The translations under genes and the position numbers were made by a program. A DNA stretch of 64,000 nt from Heloderma charlesbogerti (Eukaryota; Chordata; Lepidosauria; Squamata; Helodermatidae): NCBI GenBank assembly GCA_026122225.1, contig JANEZZ010000467.1, positions 620,001 to 684,000 on the forward strand, read 5' to 3'. This document shows, in pieces, positions 30,519-39,429 of the stretch. The notes under the pieces are model-generated. The model saw only the letters and a list, made by a program, of their open reading frames with translations, was not told where the DNA came from and searched no databases. Positions within the stretch are counted from its first letter, which is position 1, and every line of letters begins with the position of its first letter.

Positions 30519-32630
30519 TTGTTGTTGTTGTTCAGTCGTTCAGTCGTGTCCGACTCTTCGTGACCCCATGGACCATAGCACGCCAGGCCTTCCTGTCCTG
30601 CGCTCTCTCCCGGAGCGTGCTCAAGTTCATATTCATTGCATCAGTGATGCTATCTAGCCATCTCATCCTCTGCCGTCCCCTTCTCCTTTTGCCTTCAGTC
30701 TTTCCCAGCATCAGGGTCTTTTCCAGGGAGTTTTCTCTTCGCATTAGGTGGCCAAAATATTGGAGCTTCAGCTTCAGTATCTGTCCTTCCAATGAGCACT
30801 CAGGGTTGATTTCCTTTAGGATGGACTGATTTGACCTCCTTGCAGTCCAGGGGACTCGTAAGAGTCTTCTCCAGCACCACAGTTCGAAAGCATCAATTCT
30901 TCGGCGCTCAGCCTTCCTTATAGTCCAGCTCTCACAGCCATACATTACTACTGGGAAAACCATAGCTTTGATTAGACGGACCTTTGTCAGCAAGGTGATG
31001 TCTCTGCTTCTTACTATGCTGTCTAGGTTGGCCATAGCTTTCCTCCCAAGGAGCAAGCGTCTTTTAATTTCATGGCTACAGTCACCGTCTGCGGTGATCT
31101 TGGAGCCCAAGAAAGTAAAATCTGTCACTGCTTCCATTCCTTCCCCTTCTATATGCCAGGAAGTAATAGGGCCAGATGCCATGATCTTAGTTTTTTTAAT
31201 GTTGAGTTTCAAACCAGCTTTTGCACTCTCCTCTTTCACCCTCAACAAGAGGCTCTTGAGATCCTCTTCGCTTTCTGTCATTAGGGTGGTATCGTCTGCA
31301 TATCGGAAGTTGTTGATAATTCTCCCAGCAATCTTAATTCCAACCTCTGATTCATCCAACCCGGCATTTCTCATGATGTACTCTGCATATAAGTTAAATA
31401 AGCAGGGTGACAGTATGCAGCCTTGTCGTACTCCTTTCCCAATTTTGAACCACTCGGTTGTTCCATGTCCGGTTCTTAGTGTTGCTTCTTGACCCTCGTA
31501 CAGGTTTCTCAGGAGACAGGTAAGGTGGTCTGGTACTCCCATCACTTTAAGAATTTGCCACAGTTTGTTGTGATCCACACAATCAAAGGCTTTAGCGTAG
31601 TCAATGAAGCAGAAATAGACGTTTTTCTGGAATTCTCTTGCTTTCTCCATGATGCAGCGAATGTTGGCGATTTGATCTCTAGTTCCTCTGCCTCTTCTAA
31701 ACCCAGCTTGTACTTCCGGTAGTTCTCGGTTCGCATACTGCTGAAGCCTAGCTTGTAGGATTTTGAGCATCACCTTGCTGGCATGTGAAATGAGCGCAAT
31801 TGTGCGGTAGTTTGAACACTCTTTGGCATTGCCCTTCTTTGGAATTGGAATGTAAACTGACCTTTTCCAGTCTTGTGGCCATTGCTGAGTGTTCCAAATT
31901 TGTTGGCATATTGAATGCAGCACTTTAACAGCATCATCTTTTAGGATTTTAAATAGCTCAGCTGGAATACTGTCATCTCCACTAGCTTTGTTGTTACTAA
32001 TGCTTCCTAAGGCCCACTTGACTTCACTCTCTAGGATGTCTGGCTCAAGTTCAGTGACCGCACTATCATGGCTATCAAGGACATTACTATCATGGCTATC
32101 AAGGACATTGAGATCTTTCCTGTATAGCTCTTCTGTGTATTCTTTCCACCTCTTCTTAATCTCATCTGCTTCTGTGAGGTCCCTGCCTTCTTGGTCCTTT
32201 ATCATGCCCGTCTTTGCACAAAACGTTCCCTTGAGATCTCCAATTTTCTTGAAGAGATCTCTAGTCTTTCCCATTCTGTTGTTTTCCTCGATTTCCTTGT
32301 ATTGTTCATTTAAGAAGGCCTTCTTGTCTCTCCTTGCTATTCTCTGGAACTCTGCATTCAGTTGGATATATCTTCCCCTTTCTCCCTTGCTTTTTGCTTC
32401 CCTTCTTTCCTCAGCTACTTGTAAAGCCTCATCAGACAGCCACTTGGCTTTCTTGCATTTCTTTTTCTTTGGGATGGATTTCGTTGCTGCCTCCTGAACA
32501 ATGTTATGGACCTCCGTCCATAGTTCCTCAGGCATTCTGTCTATCAGATCTAATCCCTGAAATCTATTCCTCACCTCCACTGTATATTCATAAGGGATAT
32601 GATTTAGGTCATACCTAAATAGAACGCATA
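30519..32630 (-). mobile_element. BovB LINE copy 3, 5' truncated, nested in L2
   Basis: Reverse-oriented insertion with (GTT)n, the complement of the AAC tail, at its low-coordinate end. Perfect 13-bp duplication ATAGAACACATTG at 30506-30518 and 32631-32643. The BovB sequence starts near copy-1 position 2498 (AGGTATGACCTAAATC), so the whole endonuclease is missing. Between the duplication and that start lie a few extra bases (AAATAGAACGCAT on the + strand) that imitate the target, probably filler from the 5' joining step. Confidence 0.95.
30532..32618 (-). pseudogene. BovB reverse transcriptase region, truncated ORF
   Basis: Open without stop or frameshift from RYDLNHIPYEYTVEVRN to KSRTRLND, equal to residues about 362-1046 of copy 1, and even reads through into the flanking target. 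Carries FIDYAKAFD, VRQGCILSP and YADD. A 24-nt in-frame tandem duplication (32062-32109) repeats NVLDSHDS. Private changes such as HGTTEWF and NNFRYADD mark it as a separate copy. No endonuclease, so not autonomous. Confidence 0.92.
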
Positions 32631-32643
32631 ATAGAACACATTG

Positions 32644-33520
32644 CAATAATCTAACTTGGAGGTTACCAGAGCATAGACAACTGAAGCCAGGTTATCCTTG
32701 TCCAGCTAGGGGCATAGCTGGGCCGCCAACCAAAGCTGGTAGAAGGCACTCCGTGCCACTGAGGCTACTTGAGCCTCAAGTGACAAAGATGGCTCCAGGA
32801 GGACCCCCAAGCTATGGACCTGTTCCTTCAGGGGGAGTGCAACCCCATGGAGAACAGGTTGAGCACCCTCTATCCAGTCAGGAGAACAATCTGCTAACAA
32901 CATCTCAGTCTTGTCTGGATTGAGTCTCAGTTTATTAGCCCTCATCCAGTCCACTGTCACAGCCAGGCACTGATTTAGCATCTCCACAGCCTCACCTGAA
33001 GAAGATGAAAAGGAGAAAGAGAGCTGCGTGTCATCAGCATACTGATGGCATCACACTCCAAAACTCCAGATGACCACGCTCAATGGTTTCATGTAGATGT
33101 TGAACAGCATGGGGGACAAAACTGACCCCTGTGGAACCCCATACTGGAGAATCCATGAGGCTGAGCAATATTCCCCAAGCACCACCTTCTGGATCCGCCC
33201 CTCCAAGTAGGAGCGAAACCACTGCAATGCAGTACCTCCCCACTCCCAGCTCAGAGAGCCGTCCCAGAAGGATACCATGGTCGATGGTACTGAAAGATGC
33301 CACGAGATCAAGGAGAATCAACAAGGTCACACTCCCCCTGTCTCTCTCCCGACATACGTAGGTCATCATACAGGGCGACCAGGGCTGTTTCCGTGCCAAA
33401 ATGGAATGTACCTCTAAGTATGTGCATGCTGTGCAGTGTAGAGGACTGAGTTGGGTGCAGAGCTCCTGCTCTGCAAAAAAGCTGCCTGCAACTGAGGAGT
33501 GCAATTGTGCCTACTACAAT
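32644..33520 (-). pseudogene. L2 LINE, reverse transcriptase half of the split copy
   Basis: On the - strand the RT core can be followed across two frames: SVTLLILLDLVASFSTIDH and LSELGVG, then WFRSYLEGR and VPQGSVLSPMLFNIYM, followed by LAVTVDWMRANKLRLNPDKT and VHSLGVLL. The catalytic Asp-Asp block is not readable; the region between 33034 and 32990 is shortened. With 29855-30505 it forms one L2 of about 1.5 kb before BovB entered. Confidence 0.9.
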
Positions 33521-33617
33521 AGTTACTCAGATTCTAAGTCTATCAGCAGGTTTTGTTATTGCTGAACTTTTGTTATGCTATAGGGGCGCTTGTTTTTAGG
33601 CACTCTCATTATATAGT

Positions 33618-33732
33618 ACAGCTTTCCCCAAACTGGCACCCTCCAGATGTGTTGGACTAGCACTCCTATCATCCTCAGCATTAGGATTTATAGTTCAATA
33701 CATCTGAAGGATGCCAGGTTGGGGGAGGCTGA
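33618..33732. mobile_element. Foldback-120 element
   Basis: AGCTTTCCCCAAACTGGCAC, CCTCCAGATGTGTTGGACTA and, on the other arm, CATCTGAAGGATGCCAGGTT. The right end GGTTGGGGGAGGCTG matches other copies. Confidence 0.8.
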
Positions 33733-33967
33733 TATTCTTATTAACAGGGCTATTTTTTTTAAAAAAAATCAGTTTATGTATAATAGAACTATCATTTTTC
33801 TTCCATTTACATTGCTTATGTTGTTATTTTTCCCCTTGCAGGATAAAAAGTAGCAGGAAGGGGGACATTTTTAGCAGAAAAGCACCAGAGGGGAAAGGGT
33901 TAAGAAACTCATTTCCCTGCTCTGGACTTCTGTGGCTCTGTAGCTGCATTATGTAAAAACAAAATTA

Positions 33968-34345
33968 AGAAGAGCCATGCTGGACCAGGCCAAGGGTCCA
34001 TCTAGTCCAGCATTCTGTTCACACAGTGGCCAGCCAGCTGCCAACCAGGAACCCACAAGCAGAGCATGAGCGCAACAGCACCCTCCCGCCCATGTTCCCC
34101 AGCAACTGGTGTACATAGGCTCACTGCCTCTGGTACTGGAGGTAGCCCATAACCATCAACACTAGTAGCCATTGATAGTCTTTGTCCAATCCCCTTTTAA
34201 AGCCATCCAAATCAGTGGCTATCACTACAAATCTATGGTAGTGAATTCCATAGTTTAACTATGCACTGTGTGAAGAAGCCCTTCCTTTTATCTGGTCTCC
34301 CACCAATCAGCTTCATGGGATGGCCCAGGTTCTATTATTTTGAGA
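33968..34345 (-). mobile_element. Repeat-D copy, long
   Basis: AAGAGCCATGCTGGACCAGG, TCTAGTCCAGCATTCTGTTC, GCAACAGCACCCTCCCGCCC, GTTCCCCAGCAACTGGTGTA, TTCCATAGTTTAACTATGCA and CACCAATCAGCTTCATGGGA. It is the longest copy in the window and extends beyond the part seen at 20.2 and 61.8 kb. Confidence 0.75.
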
Positions 34346-34722
34346 GAGGGAGAAAAATGTCTCCCTCTCTCAAAATTAAGGACAAACTACACAACACTGA
34401 GTATCATGTATACTTTGGCCCTTATACCATATGCTGGAGGACAGAGCATCTTGTTCAGGAGCGTGCTTAGTGACTGTTTTCCTTATCGCTGGCTGCTGTG
34501 GAAATGGAAAACCCATGGTTATGCAACGTCTGTTACTCATAGCTGATGCAAAGAAGTGGGGTCAGGGAGGGAAAGAAAAATCTTTCCTTGTCTGTGATGA
34601 CCCAGCTTCTTTCACTTTAAGCTGGGGGGGGGGGAGGGAGGGAGAGAGTTCTTTTCTGCAGAATGGCTGAAAGAATGGAATCCCACTCAGCCCAGAATGG
34701 AAAATATCACTTTCATTCTGGC

Positions 34723-35071
34723 CAGGGCTGGCATCAAGGGTCAGCATGGTTGGGCACCTGCTCAGGGCCCACTCCCCACCAGGGGGCCTGCTGACAAGAG
34801 TCTCCCCGTCTTCTTCGCCATTGCTTTTTCAGCCGCCTCTTGCTCATGTCCAGAAGGAGTGAGCAAAGAAGCAAAAGTGGTGATGCCAAGGGAGAGCAGG
34901 AGCTGCTACTGCCTGCTTGCTCATCAGCCAGTAGGTGGTAGCAATGGTGAGGAAGAGGAGCAACAGCATCATTTGATGCTAATGGCAATGAGGAGGTAGG
35001 CTTACTGAGGGAGGGGGCCCTTACTGCAGGGGTCTTGCCCAAGGGCTGTCCAAAACCTGGAGCCAGGACTG
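34723..35071. mobile_element. hAT-like MITE (349 bp) with 8-bp target duplication
   Basis: Ends CAGGGCTGGCATC and AGCCAGGACTG. Flanks ATTCTGGC (34715-34722) and ATTCTGGT (35072-35079) differ by one base. Non-coding, although it opens short frames. A relative lies at 45485-45745. Confidence 0.82.
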
Positions 35072-35359
35072 ATTCTGGTCAAACTGACCCCTCTTGTCTC
35101 CCTTGAAGAGAGGAAGCTGATGGTTAGTTGGGGTGAAGTGAGGGAAAACCAGGACCTAGAATGACTGGACTAATTCACACCATCTTCCCAAGAAGGTTGG
35201 AGCTTCCTCGTCTAGCACCAAGGAGAACTATATTCCACAGCAGAGCAGACAGCAATCTGGACCTTCATCATTGGCCCCTCTCAGTCATGAGGAGCAGTGG
35301 AGAGAATATTCATTTCATTTCTCTTCTGTATTCAGTCTCAGCATAACAACATTGAAACT

Positions 35360-35900
35360 CACTATTTAAGGTGCTTCCAGATGATGCTTTCATTGTGCAA
35401 TCGACCTGCCTCGTTCATAGAACTTTATAGGCAGACCAGACATGGTTGTCTAATCCTCCCATGTTTTACCATGCCTTCGTCCATCTCATTTCTTACCACA
35501 AAGAAATTTCTTGGCAAATTTCCTCATTTCTTGGTAGTGCTAGGACCCCTCCATGTGGAAGCATTCTTAGGTATGAAAACACCCATCGGCCAGATGGGAT
35601 ACTTCATGCATCTGATGAAGCGGACGGGGTCCAGAAAAGCTTATGCCAGAATAAATAAATTTGCTAGTATTCAGGATGTCTGATCTCAGAAGCTAAGCAG
35701 GGTCAGCCCTGGTTAGTACATGGATGGGAGACCGCCTGGGAATCAGGTTTCCTGCACTGAGCAGGGGGTTGGACTCGATGGTCTTGTAGGCCCCTTCCAA
35801 CCCTATGATTCTATGAACTCTTTGAACTCTTTGCTGTTTTTGCTGCTACACACTAACAAGTCTACCCTGCTGCAAATTATCTGACTCTGTTTTCCTAAGA
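35360..35900 (+). mobile_element. Old dispersed repeat interrupted by a 5S-CR1 hybrid
   Basis: GCATCTGATGAAGC, GAAAAGCTTATGCCAGAATA and AATTTGCTAGT run up to the hybrid; after it, TTTGCTGTTTTTGCTGCTAC, ACACTAACAAGTCTACC continue. I recognise this motif order as a common sauropsid repeat but cannot name its class. Confidence 0.55.
35676..35820 (+). mobile_element. SINE-like hybrid: 5S rRNA head, CR1 tail
   Basis: 35678-35745 matches the middle and 3' part of 5S rRNA: TCTGATCTCAGAAGCTAAGC, GGTTAGTACATGGATGGGAG and ACCGCCTGGGAAT, including the internal pol III promoter region (A box AGCTAAGCAGG, C box GGATGGGAGACC). It passes at once into the CR1 3' end: CTGAGCAGGGGGTTGGACTC, CCTTCCAACCCTATGATTCT. 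The first about 45 nt of 5S are missing. A 5S gene fused to a LINE tail is the pattern of 5S-derived SINEs moved by the LINE. One copy only is visible, so a chance fusion or template switch is also possible. Confidence 0.7.
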
Positions 35901-36029
35901 TCTCTGTAGCATGGGTAGGCAGACGATCAGATCTCTTGGTAATTTGTAACACTTTCGCTTAGAGAAATACACTTTATCAGTGACTTGCAACTTATTCAAG
36001 CAGCTCCAGGGAGATCTGCACTTTTTGGG

Positions 36030-36250
36030 AACTTCACAAGGGTTCTTCCAGACAAGGCTTTTATCGTGCAATTCCGCTTGTAACCCTCCCGTGTTTCCCC
36101 ACTGTCTCTTCTGTGTTTTTTCTTTCCATAAAAAAATTTGTTAAGGAGGAAAAGACAGAAGAATGTATTTTGATTGGTGGCGCCAGGAGCCCTTGGAGAA
36201 GCGCCCCAAGACGACGAGCCAAGCATTAAGGACATAGAACAGTGCCACCT
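36030..36250. mobile_element. Degraded foldback MITE relative
   Basis: TTCCAGACAAGGCTTTTATC, GTGCAATTCCGCTTGTAACC, CCTCCCGTGTTTCCC and ACAGTGCCACCTATTGG. Similar pieces occur at 35.37, 53.2 and 54.15 kb. No clean ends. Confidence 0.45.
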
Positions 36251-36604
36251 ATTGGTTGGAGTAGTTGCTTGTCCAATAATTATGGATTTGTGGTAGATTG
36301 GTAAGAGTTACTGACTAGAACAGCCAAAAGGGTCCCCTCCCCTCCCTCAAATTAGGCTGCATAAATGAAGAAAGCTTGCCGGGGGATGGGGGGGGAAACC
36401 AGGATATTCTTGTGCAAAAGGACTGTGAGCTCAGTACTGGTACTGAAACCAGTTCCTGATGTGATCATGTGTCCTGAGGTGATGTGTATCTTGTGTGTAT
36501 GTCCACCTTCCTAAGCTGCCATTTTCTGTCTCCAGTTGATGGACCCTGGGGTTCTAGTGAAAAACAAAGTACATCCCACAAGCCTAAGTCTTCCCACCTT
36601 TGCT

Positions 36605-36700
36605 CTAGAGCAAGGGTGGGGAATCTATGGCCCTTCCAATGTTGTTGGACTTCAGCTTCCATCATACCCAACCCTTGGTCATCGTATTCTATGATTCTGT
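36605..36700. mobile_element. Half foldback-120 element next to CR1 terminal bases
   Basis: GCAAGGGTGGGGAATCTATG and TGTTGTTGGACTTCAGCTTC form only a left half; ATTCTATGATTCTGTG follows as in a CR1 tail. Confidence 0.5.
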
Positions 36701-36712
36701 GTACAAACTCAC

Positions 36713-37015
36713 CTGACACAGAGACATTTATCAAGGCCACACAATTTCCAGGCATGTCCAGAAGCTTGTAGACCCTCCTGGCATCTTTGCTCACATTCTG
36801 TAGTACAAAGGTTTCCCCTACTATGGAGACGTGCTCTTTGAAGTAAGTTAGGAGTGTTTGACAGACTCCACCAGAAAAGTGGCAAGCGTTGTCCCACCCT
36901 GACGTGGAGCTATTCCAGATGCAGAGGTCGCGGATAGTTTCAGAGGTATTAAGTGGCACTTTTATTGACTTCCCTTCCTCCACGGATATTGGGGTGTTAG
37001 AGCAACTCCTGCCAC
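36713..37015 (-). CDS. Exon: divergent Ig-like domain (minus-strand gene)
   Basis: Acceptor (CCATCCCTGACAG) and donor CAG|GTGAGT on the - strand frame 303 nt, phase 1-1, as for a typical Ig-domain exon. The peptide starts GRSCSNTPISVEEGKSIKV, has IWNSS as a possible C-strand Trp, ETFVLQNVSKDARRVYKLLD where Ig domains usually have DxGxYxC, and ends LINVSVSG. The F-strand Cys is replaced by Leu; five other Cys are present. Glycosylation sites NTS, NSS, NVS, NVS. The layout fits the CD2/SLAM-like or other divergent V sets. Transmembrane and tail exons should lie below 36.7 kb but were not found. Confidence 0.65.
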
Positions 37016-37130
37016 CTGTCAGGGATGGGAACAACAAGAGGTTTAGTTTCATGCAGTCGCAGGTACGCAAAGATGCTTAGGGAATAGAAGTCTGCAAGGT
37101 TCACACAGGAAACTCAGGTAGCATTTATAA

Positions 37131-37362
37131 CTACTGAGGACTATTATGATTTGTGGAAAAGCAATGGCTCTCTGTAGTGTAAGAGGGTTGGGAATGGGAA
37201 ACCTCTATCATGCCTCCCCTTATTTGCCTTTTTTTCCCTACACTAAGTAGCCTCAAATGCAACCTTTCCTCATAGGTGAGTTGCTCCAGCCCCTTGATCA
37301 CTTGGGTTGCTGTTTTCTGCATCTTTTCCAGCTCTGCAGTAAACAGCACCAAGGCCATTGAC
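37131..37362 (-). pseudogene. CR1 LINE fragment
   Basis: On the - strand LEKMQKTATQVIKGLEQLTY and EERLHLRLLSVGKKRQIRGG match the CR1 KRVQRRATKxxxGLE...[17 protein letters not shown] block with many changes. Lies upstream of the Ig-like exon, within its intron. Confidence 0.7.
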
Positions 37363-37364
37363 CC

Positions 37365-37800
37365 CCCCCCCCCCGAGTATCCATCAGGCTATCTAGATGA
37401 CACACAATATCTGTGACCTTCAGACTAGGCAGGCAATTCACACCCATCACAAACCCAGCTGTCTATGTCTCTAGTGATCGAATCTTCCATTACCATGAGT
37501 CCCCTGCCCCTCCAGAGGCCTATCCTCAGTGCAAGAGGGTATCTGTTTGTCCTGCAAAGAATGGGTCACCTCTTCCTTGGAGTGACAGTCTCCTTCCCTG
37601 AGACCATCATTCTCCATGACTGCAGAGGAATGTCATCCTGGGATTAGGATGCTATCAGATCCTAGAAGATCCAATCTACAAGCCTCTTTGCTTGTCTCAG
37701 CTTCTTCAGGAGGGCAGTAATGAGGACTAATGCTAAGGACTAGGGTGGATGCTAGGGATGCAAAATGTTAGCAGTCTTGGGTTCTCTGGAAAGAGAAAGC
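37365..37800. other. Intron sequence, nothing recognised
   Basis: Single-copy-looking sequence in the intron of the minus-strand Ig gene; short open frames only. Confidence 0.4.
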
Positions 37801-37804
37801 ATTC

Positions 37805-37905
37805 TAGTGCAGCTTTCCCCAACCAATCCTATTGGCTGGTGGTGATTGGACTTGTAGTCCCAACACGTCTGGAAGGCAACAGGTTGGGGAAGGCTATACT
37901 AGTGG
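37805..37905. mobile_element. Foldback-120 element
   Basis: GTGCAGCTTTCCCCAACC and CAACAGGTTGGGGAAGGCT are the outer arms; TGATTGGACTTGTAGTCC the inner right part. Confidence 0.7.
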
Positions 37906-38039
37906 ATAGGCTGAGGAAAAAGGAGTGGGCCCCAGGAGTTCTAGGTGCATTATAAAGGAACTGGGGTCTTCTAGTTTAATAATTGGGAGCAGGATGCTAA
38001 TGCCTGGGTTTATTATGTATTTATTATGTTGTTCAAATA

Positions 38040-38390
38040 CCCATCGTTCTGCCTCAATGTGAGGCACTCAAGGTGGTGCTCAGTAAGATCTAGCAAAAAC
38101 AAAACACAACCCAAAATGAAACAAACAAAAATCCAAAGGAAAAAGGCCCCAAATCAATAAAACAAATACACTTAAAAAAAAAACACCTTATAATAAAAAG
38201 TAAAGAAGAGGAAGGAAAGCAGAAAACCCTAATCAAATAGTGATAGAGAGGAGTAAGCAAAGACCAAAAACAAAACAAAACAAGGGCACAAATTCAGGCA
38301 TCCAACAGAGGCCTGTTGGAACATAAAAAAGGCTTCAGTGTCATGCAATGTCATCAGGCTAGGGAGGAAGCCAAATCTGCCAGATTGTGA
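38040..38390. other. A-rich stretch, no feature
   Basis: Runs such as AAAACAAAACAC and AAACACCTTATAATAAAAAG; maybe the A-rich side of an old LINE end (CAAGGTGGTGCTCAGTA precedes it). Confidence 0.35.
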
Positions 38391-38394
38391 GCAT

Positions 38395-38651
38395 TTCTAC
38401 ACCAGCCTAAAATCCTGCAACTTTACTGGGGCTTCTGCTTCCATTTTAAATGCAGGATCACAACAGGTTTCCCTTCCCCCCTTTCAGTGCACTGTAATTT
38501 GATAGCCTATTATCTCCAGTCTTTTAAAAAATGGGACGGTCATTTAGCGTGGGAGCTGCCCTGAAGGTTGACATCATGTAAAGGACCTGCAAACTTCCAT
38601 GAGTAACCAATCTCAATTGCAGGATAAAAGCCCCCTGTGGAGAAGCCCTGA

Positions 38652-38655
<4 letters not shown>
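38395..38655. mobile_element. MITE-B copy
   Basis: Left GCATTTCTACACCAGCC, AAAATCCTGCAACTTTAC and right CAATTGCAGGATAAAAGCCC, GTGGAGAAGCCC are inverted relatives. It shares GACATCATGTAAAGGACCTG and CTTCCATGAGTAACCAATC with 5731-6122. Confidence 0.65.
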
Positions 38656-38690
<35 letters not shown>

Positions 38691-38694
38691 CGCT
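38655..38694. repeat. (TG)n(CG)n tract
   Basis: GTGTGTGTGTGTGTGTGTGT passes into GCGCGCGCGCGC, a strong Z-DNA-type alternation. Confidence 0.95.
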
Positions 38695-38734
38695 GGGGGG
38701 GCCTCCCGAAGCCTGGACCTGGCAATGGTTTTCC

Positions 38735-38880
38735 TCACCGGAGGTATTTAAGCAGAAGCTGGACAGCCATTTCTCAGGGATGCTGCAGTTGTATCCTGCA
38801 TTGCAAGCCCAGCATTGCACAGGGGATTGGGCTAGGGACCTCCAAGGTCCCTTCCAATGCTATGATTCTTATGAGTCTAT
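38735..38880 (+). mobile_element. CR1 LINE 3' end
   Basis: AAGCTGGACAGCCATTTCTC, AGGGATGCTGCAG, CCTTCCAATGCTATGATTCT. A copy of the C-terminal FKxxLDSHLSGML coding end and 3' tail. Confidence 0.8.
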
Positions 38881-38904
38881 CTCTAGATTGTTTCTTTTTC
38901 AGGG

Positions 38905-39085
38905 AGGGGCCATGGGTCAGTGGTAAAGCACCTGCTTCACATGCAGAAGGTCCCAGGTTCAATCCCTGGCATATCCAGTTAAAAAGATCAGGGAACAGGT
39001 AATGGGAAAAGCCTCTGCCTGAAGCCATGGAGAGATGAAGAGATGGCTAGGCAGACAAAAGCCCAGCTTCCTGTGTTCTTAGGAA
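38905..39085 (+). mobile_element. SINE-1-like tRNA-derived SINE
   Basis: GGCCATGGGTCAGTGGTAAA, CATGCAGAAGGTCCCAGGTT and CAATCCCTGGCAT are a clear tRNA-like head with A and B boxes. The body differs from the copy at 288 (TTAAAAAGATCAGGGAACAG), so it is another subfamily. Confidence 0.8.
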
Positions 39086-39238
39086 ACGACTGTGATTGAA
39101 CCTAATTGTTTGTTTATTTTGTTTTCATTTTCTGAAACTATAATTTCATACTCTGCCTTCAAATGCTGCTTCGAGCGGGTTCTACTCTTAAAGGTGGCCC
39201 CAAAATCACTTTAAATGAAATAAAAGATAAATACTCAC

Positions 39239-39362
39239 TTGTTGGCTCATTTTCACAAGCATTTGTGAAGACAAGATGGGTAGCTAGCAGGATGAGCCCA
39301 AAGCCACATAAACCTCTCTTGTTGAGCACCGTGGCCAGACTCTTCTGTGGCACAGAGTCCAT
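39239..39362 (-). CDS. Exon: start codon and signal peptide (minus-strand Ig gene)
   Basis: ATG at 39362 begins MDSVPQKSLATVLNKRG, then a hydrophobic core LCGFGLILLATHLVFTN and ACENEPT, an ordinary secretory signal with a basic n-region. Donor A|GTGAGTATT at 39239 leaves in phase 1, matching the Ig-like exon at 37015; joined, the junction codon is AGT (Ser). Cleavage is likely near FTNA|CE. No upstream promoter element is obvious. Confidence 0.6.
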
Positions 39363-39429
39363 TGGAACAATTTGGTCGGCGAAGTAGATCCTTGTAATAC
39401 AAGGTTGAGAAGCAAAAGAGTGAGGATTG

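Noticed and set aside
35676..35747. Functional 5S rRNA gene
   Set aside because: The 5' third is missing, several bases differ, and the sequence passes into a CR1 tail rather than a T-run terminator.
38654..39002. CVCVCV-type open frames
   Set aside because: Translation of a (TG)n tract next to a CR1 tail.
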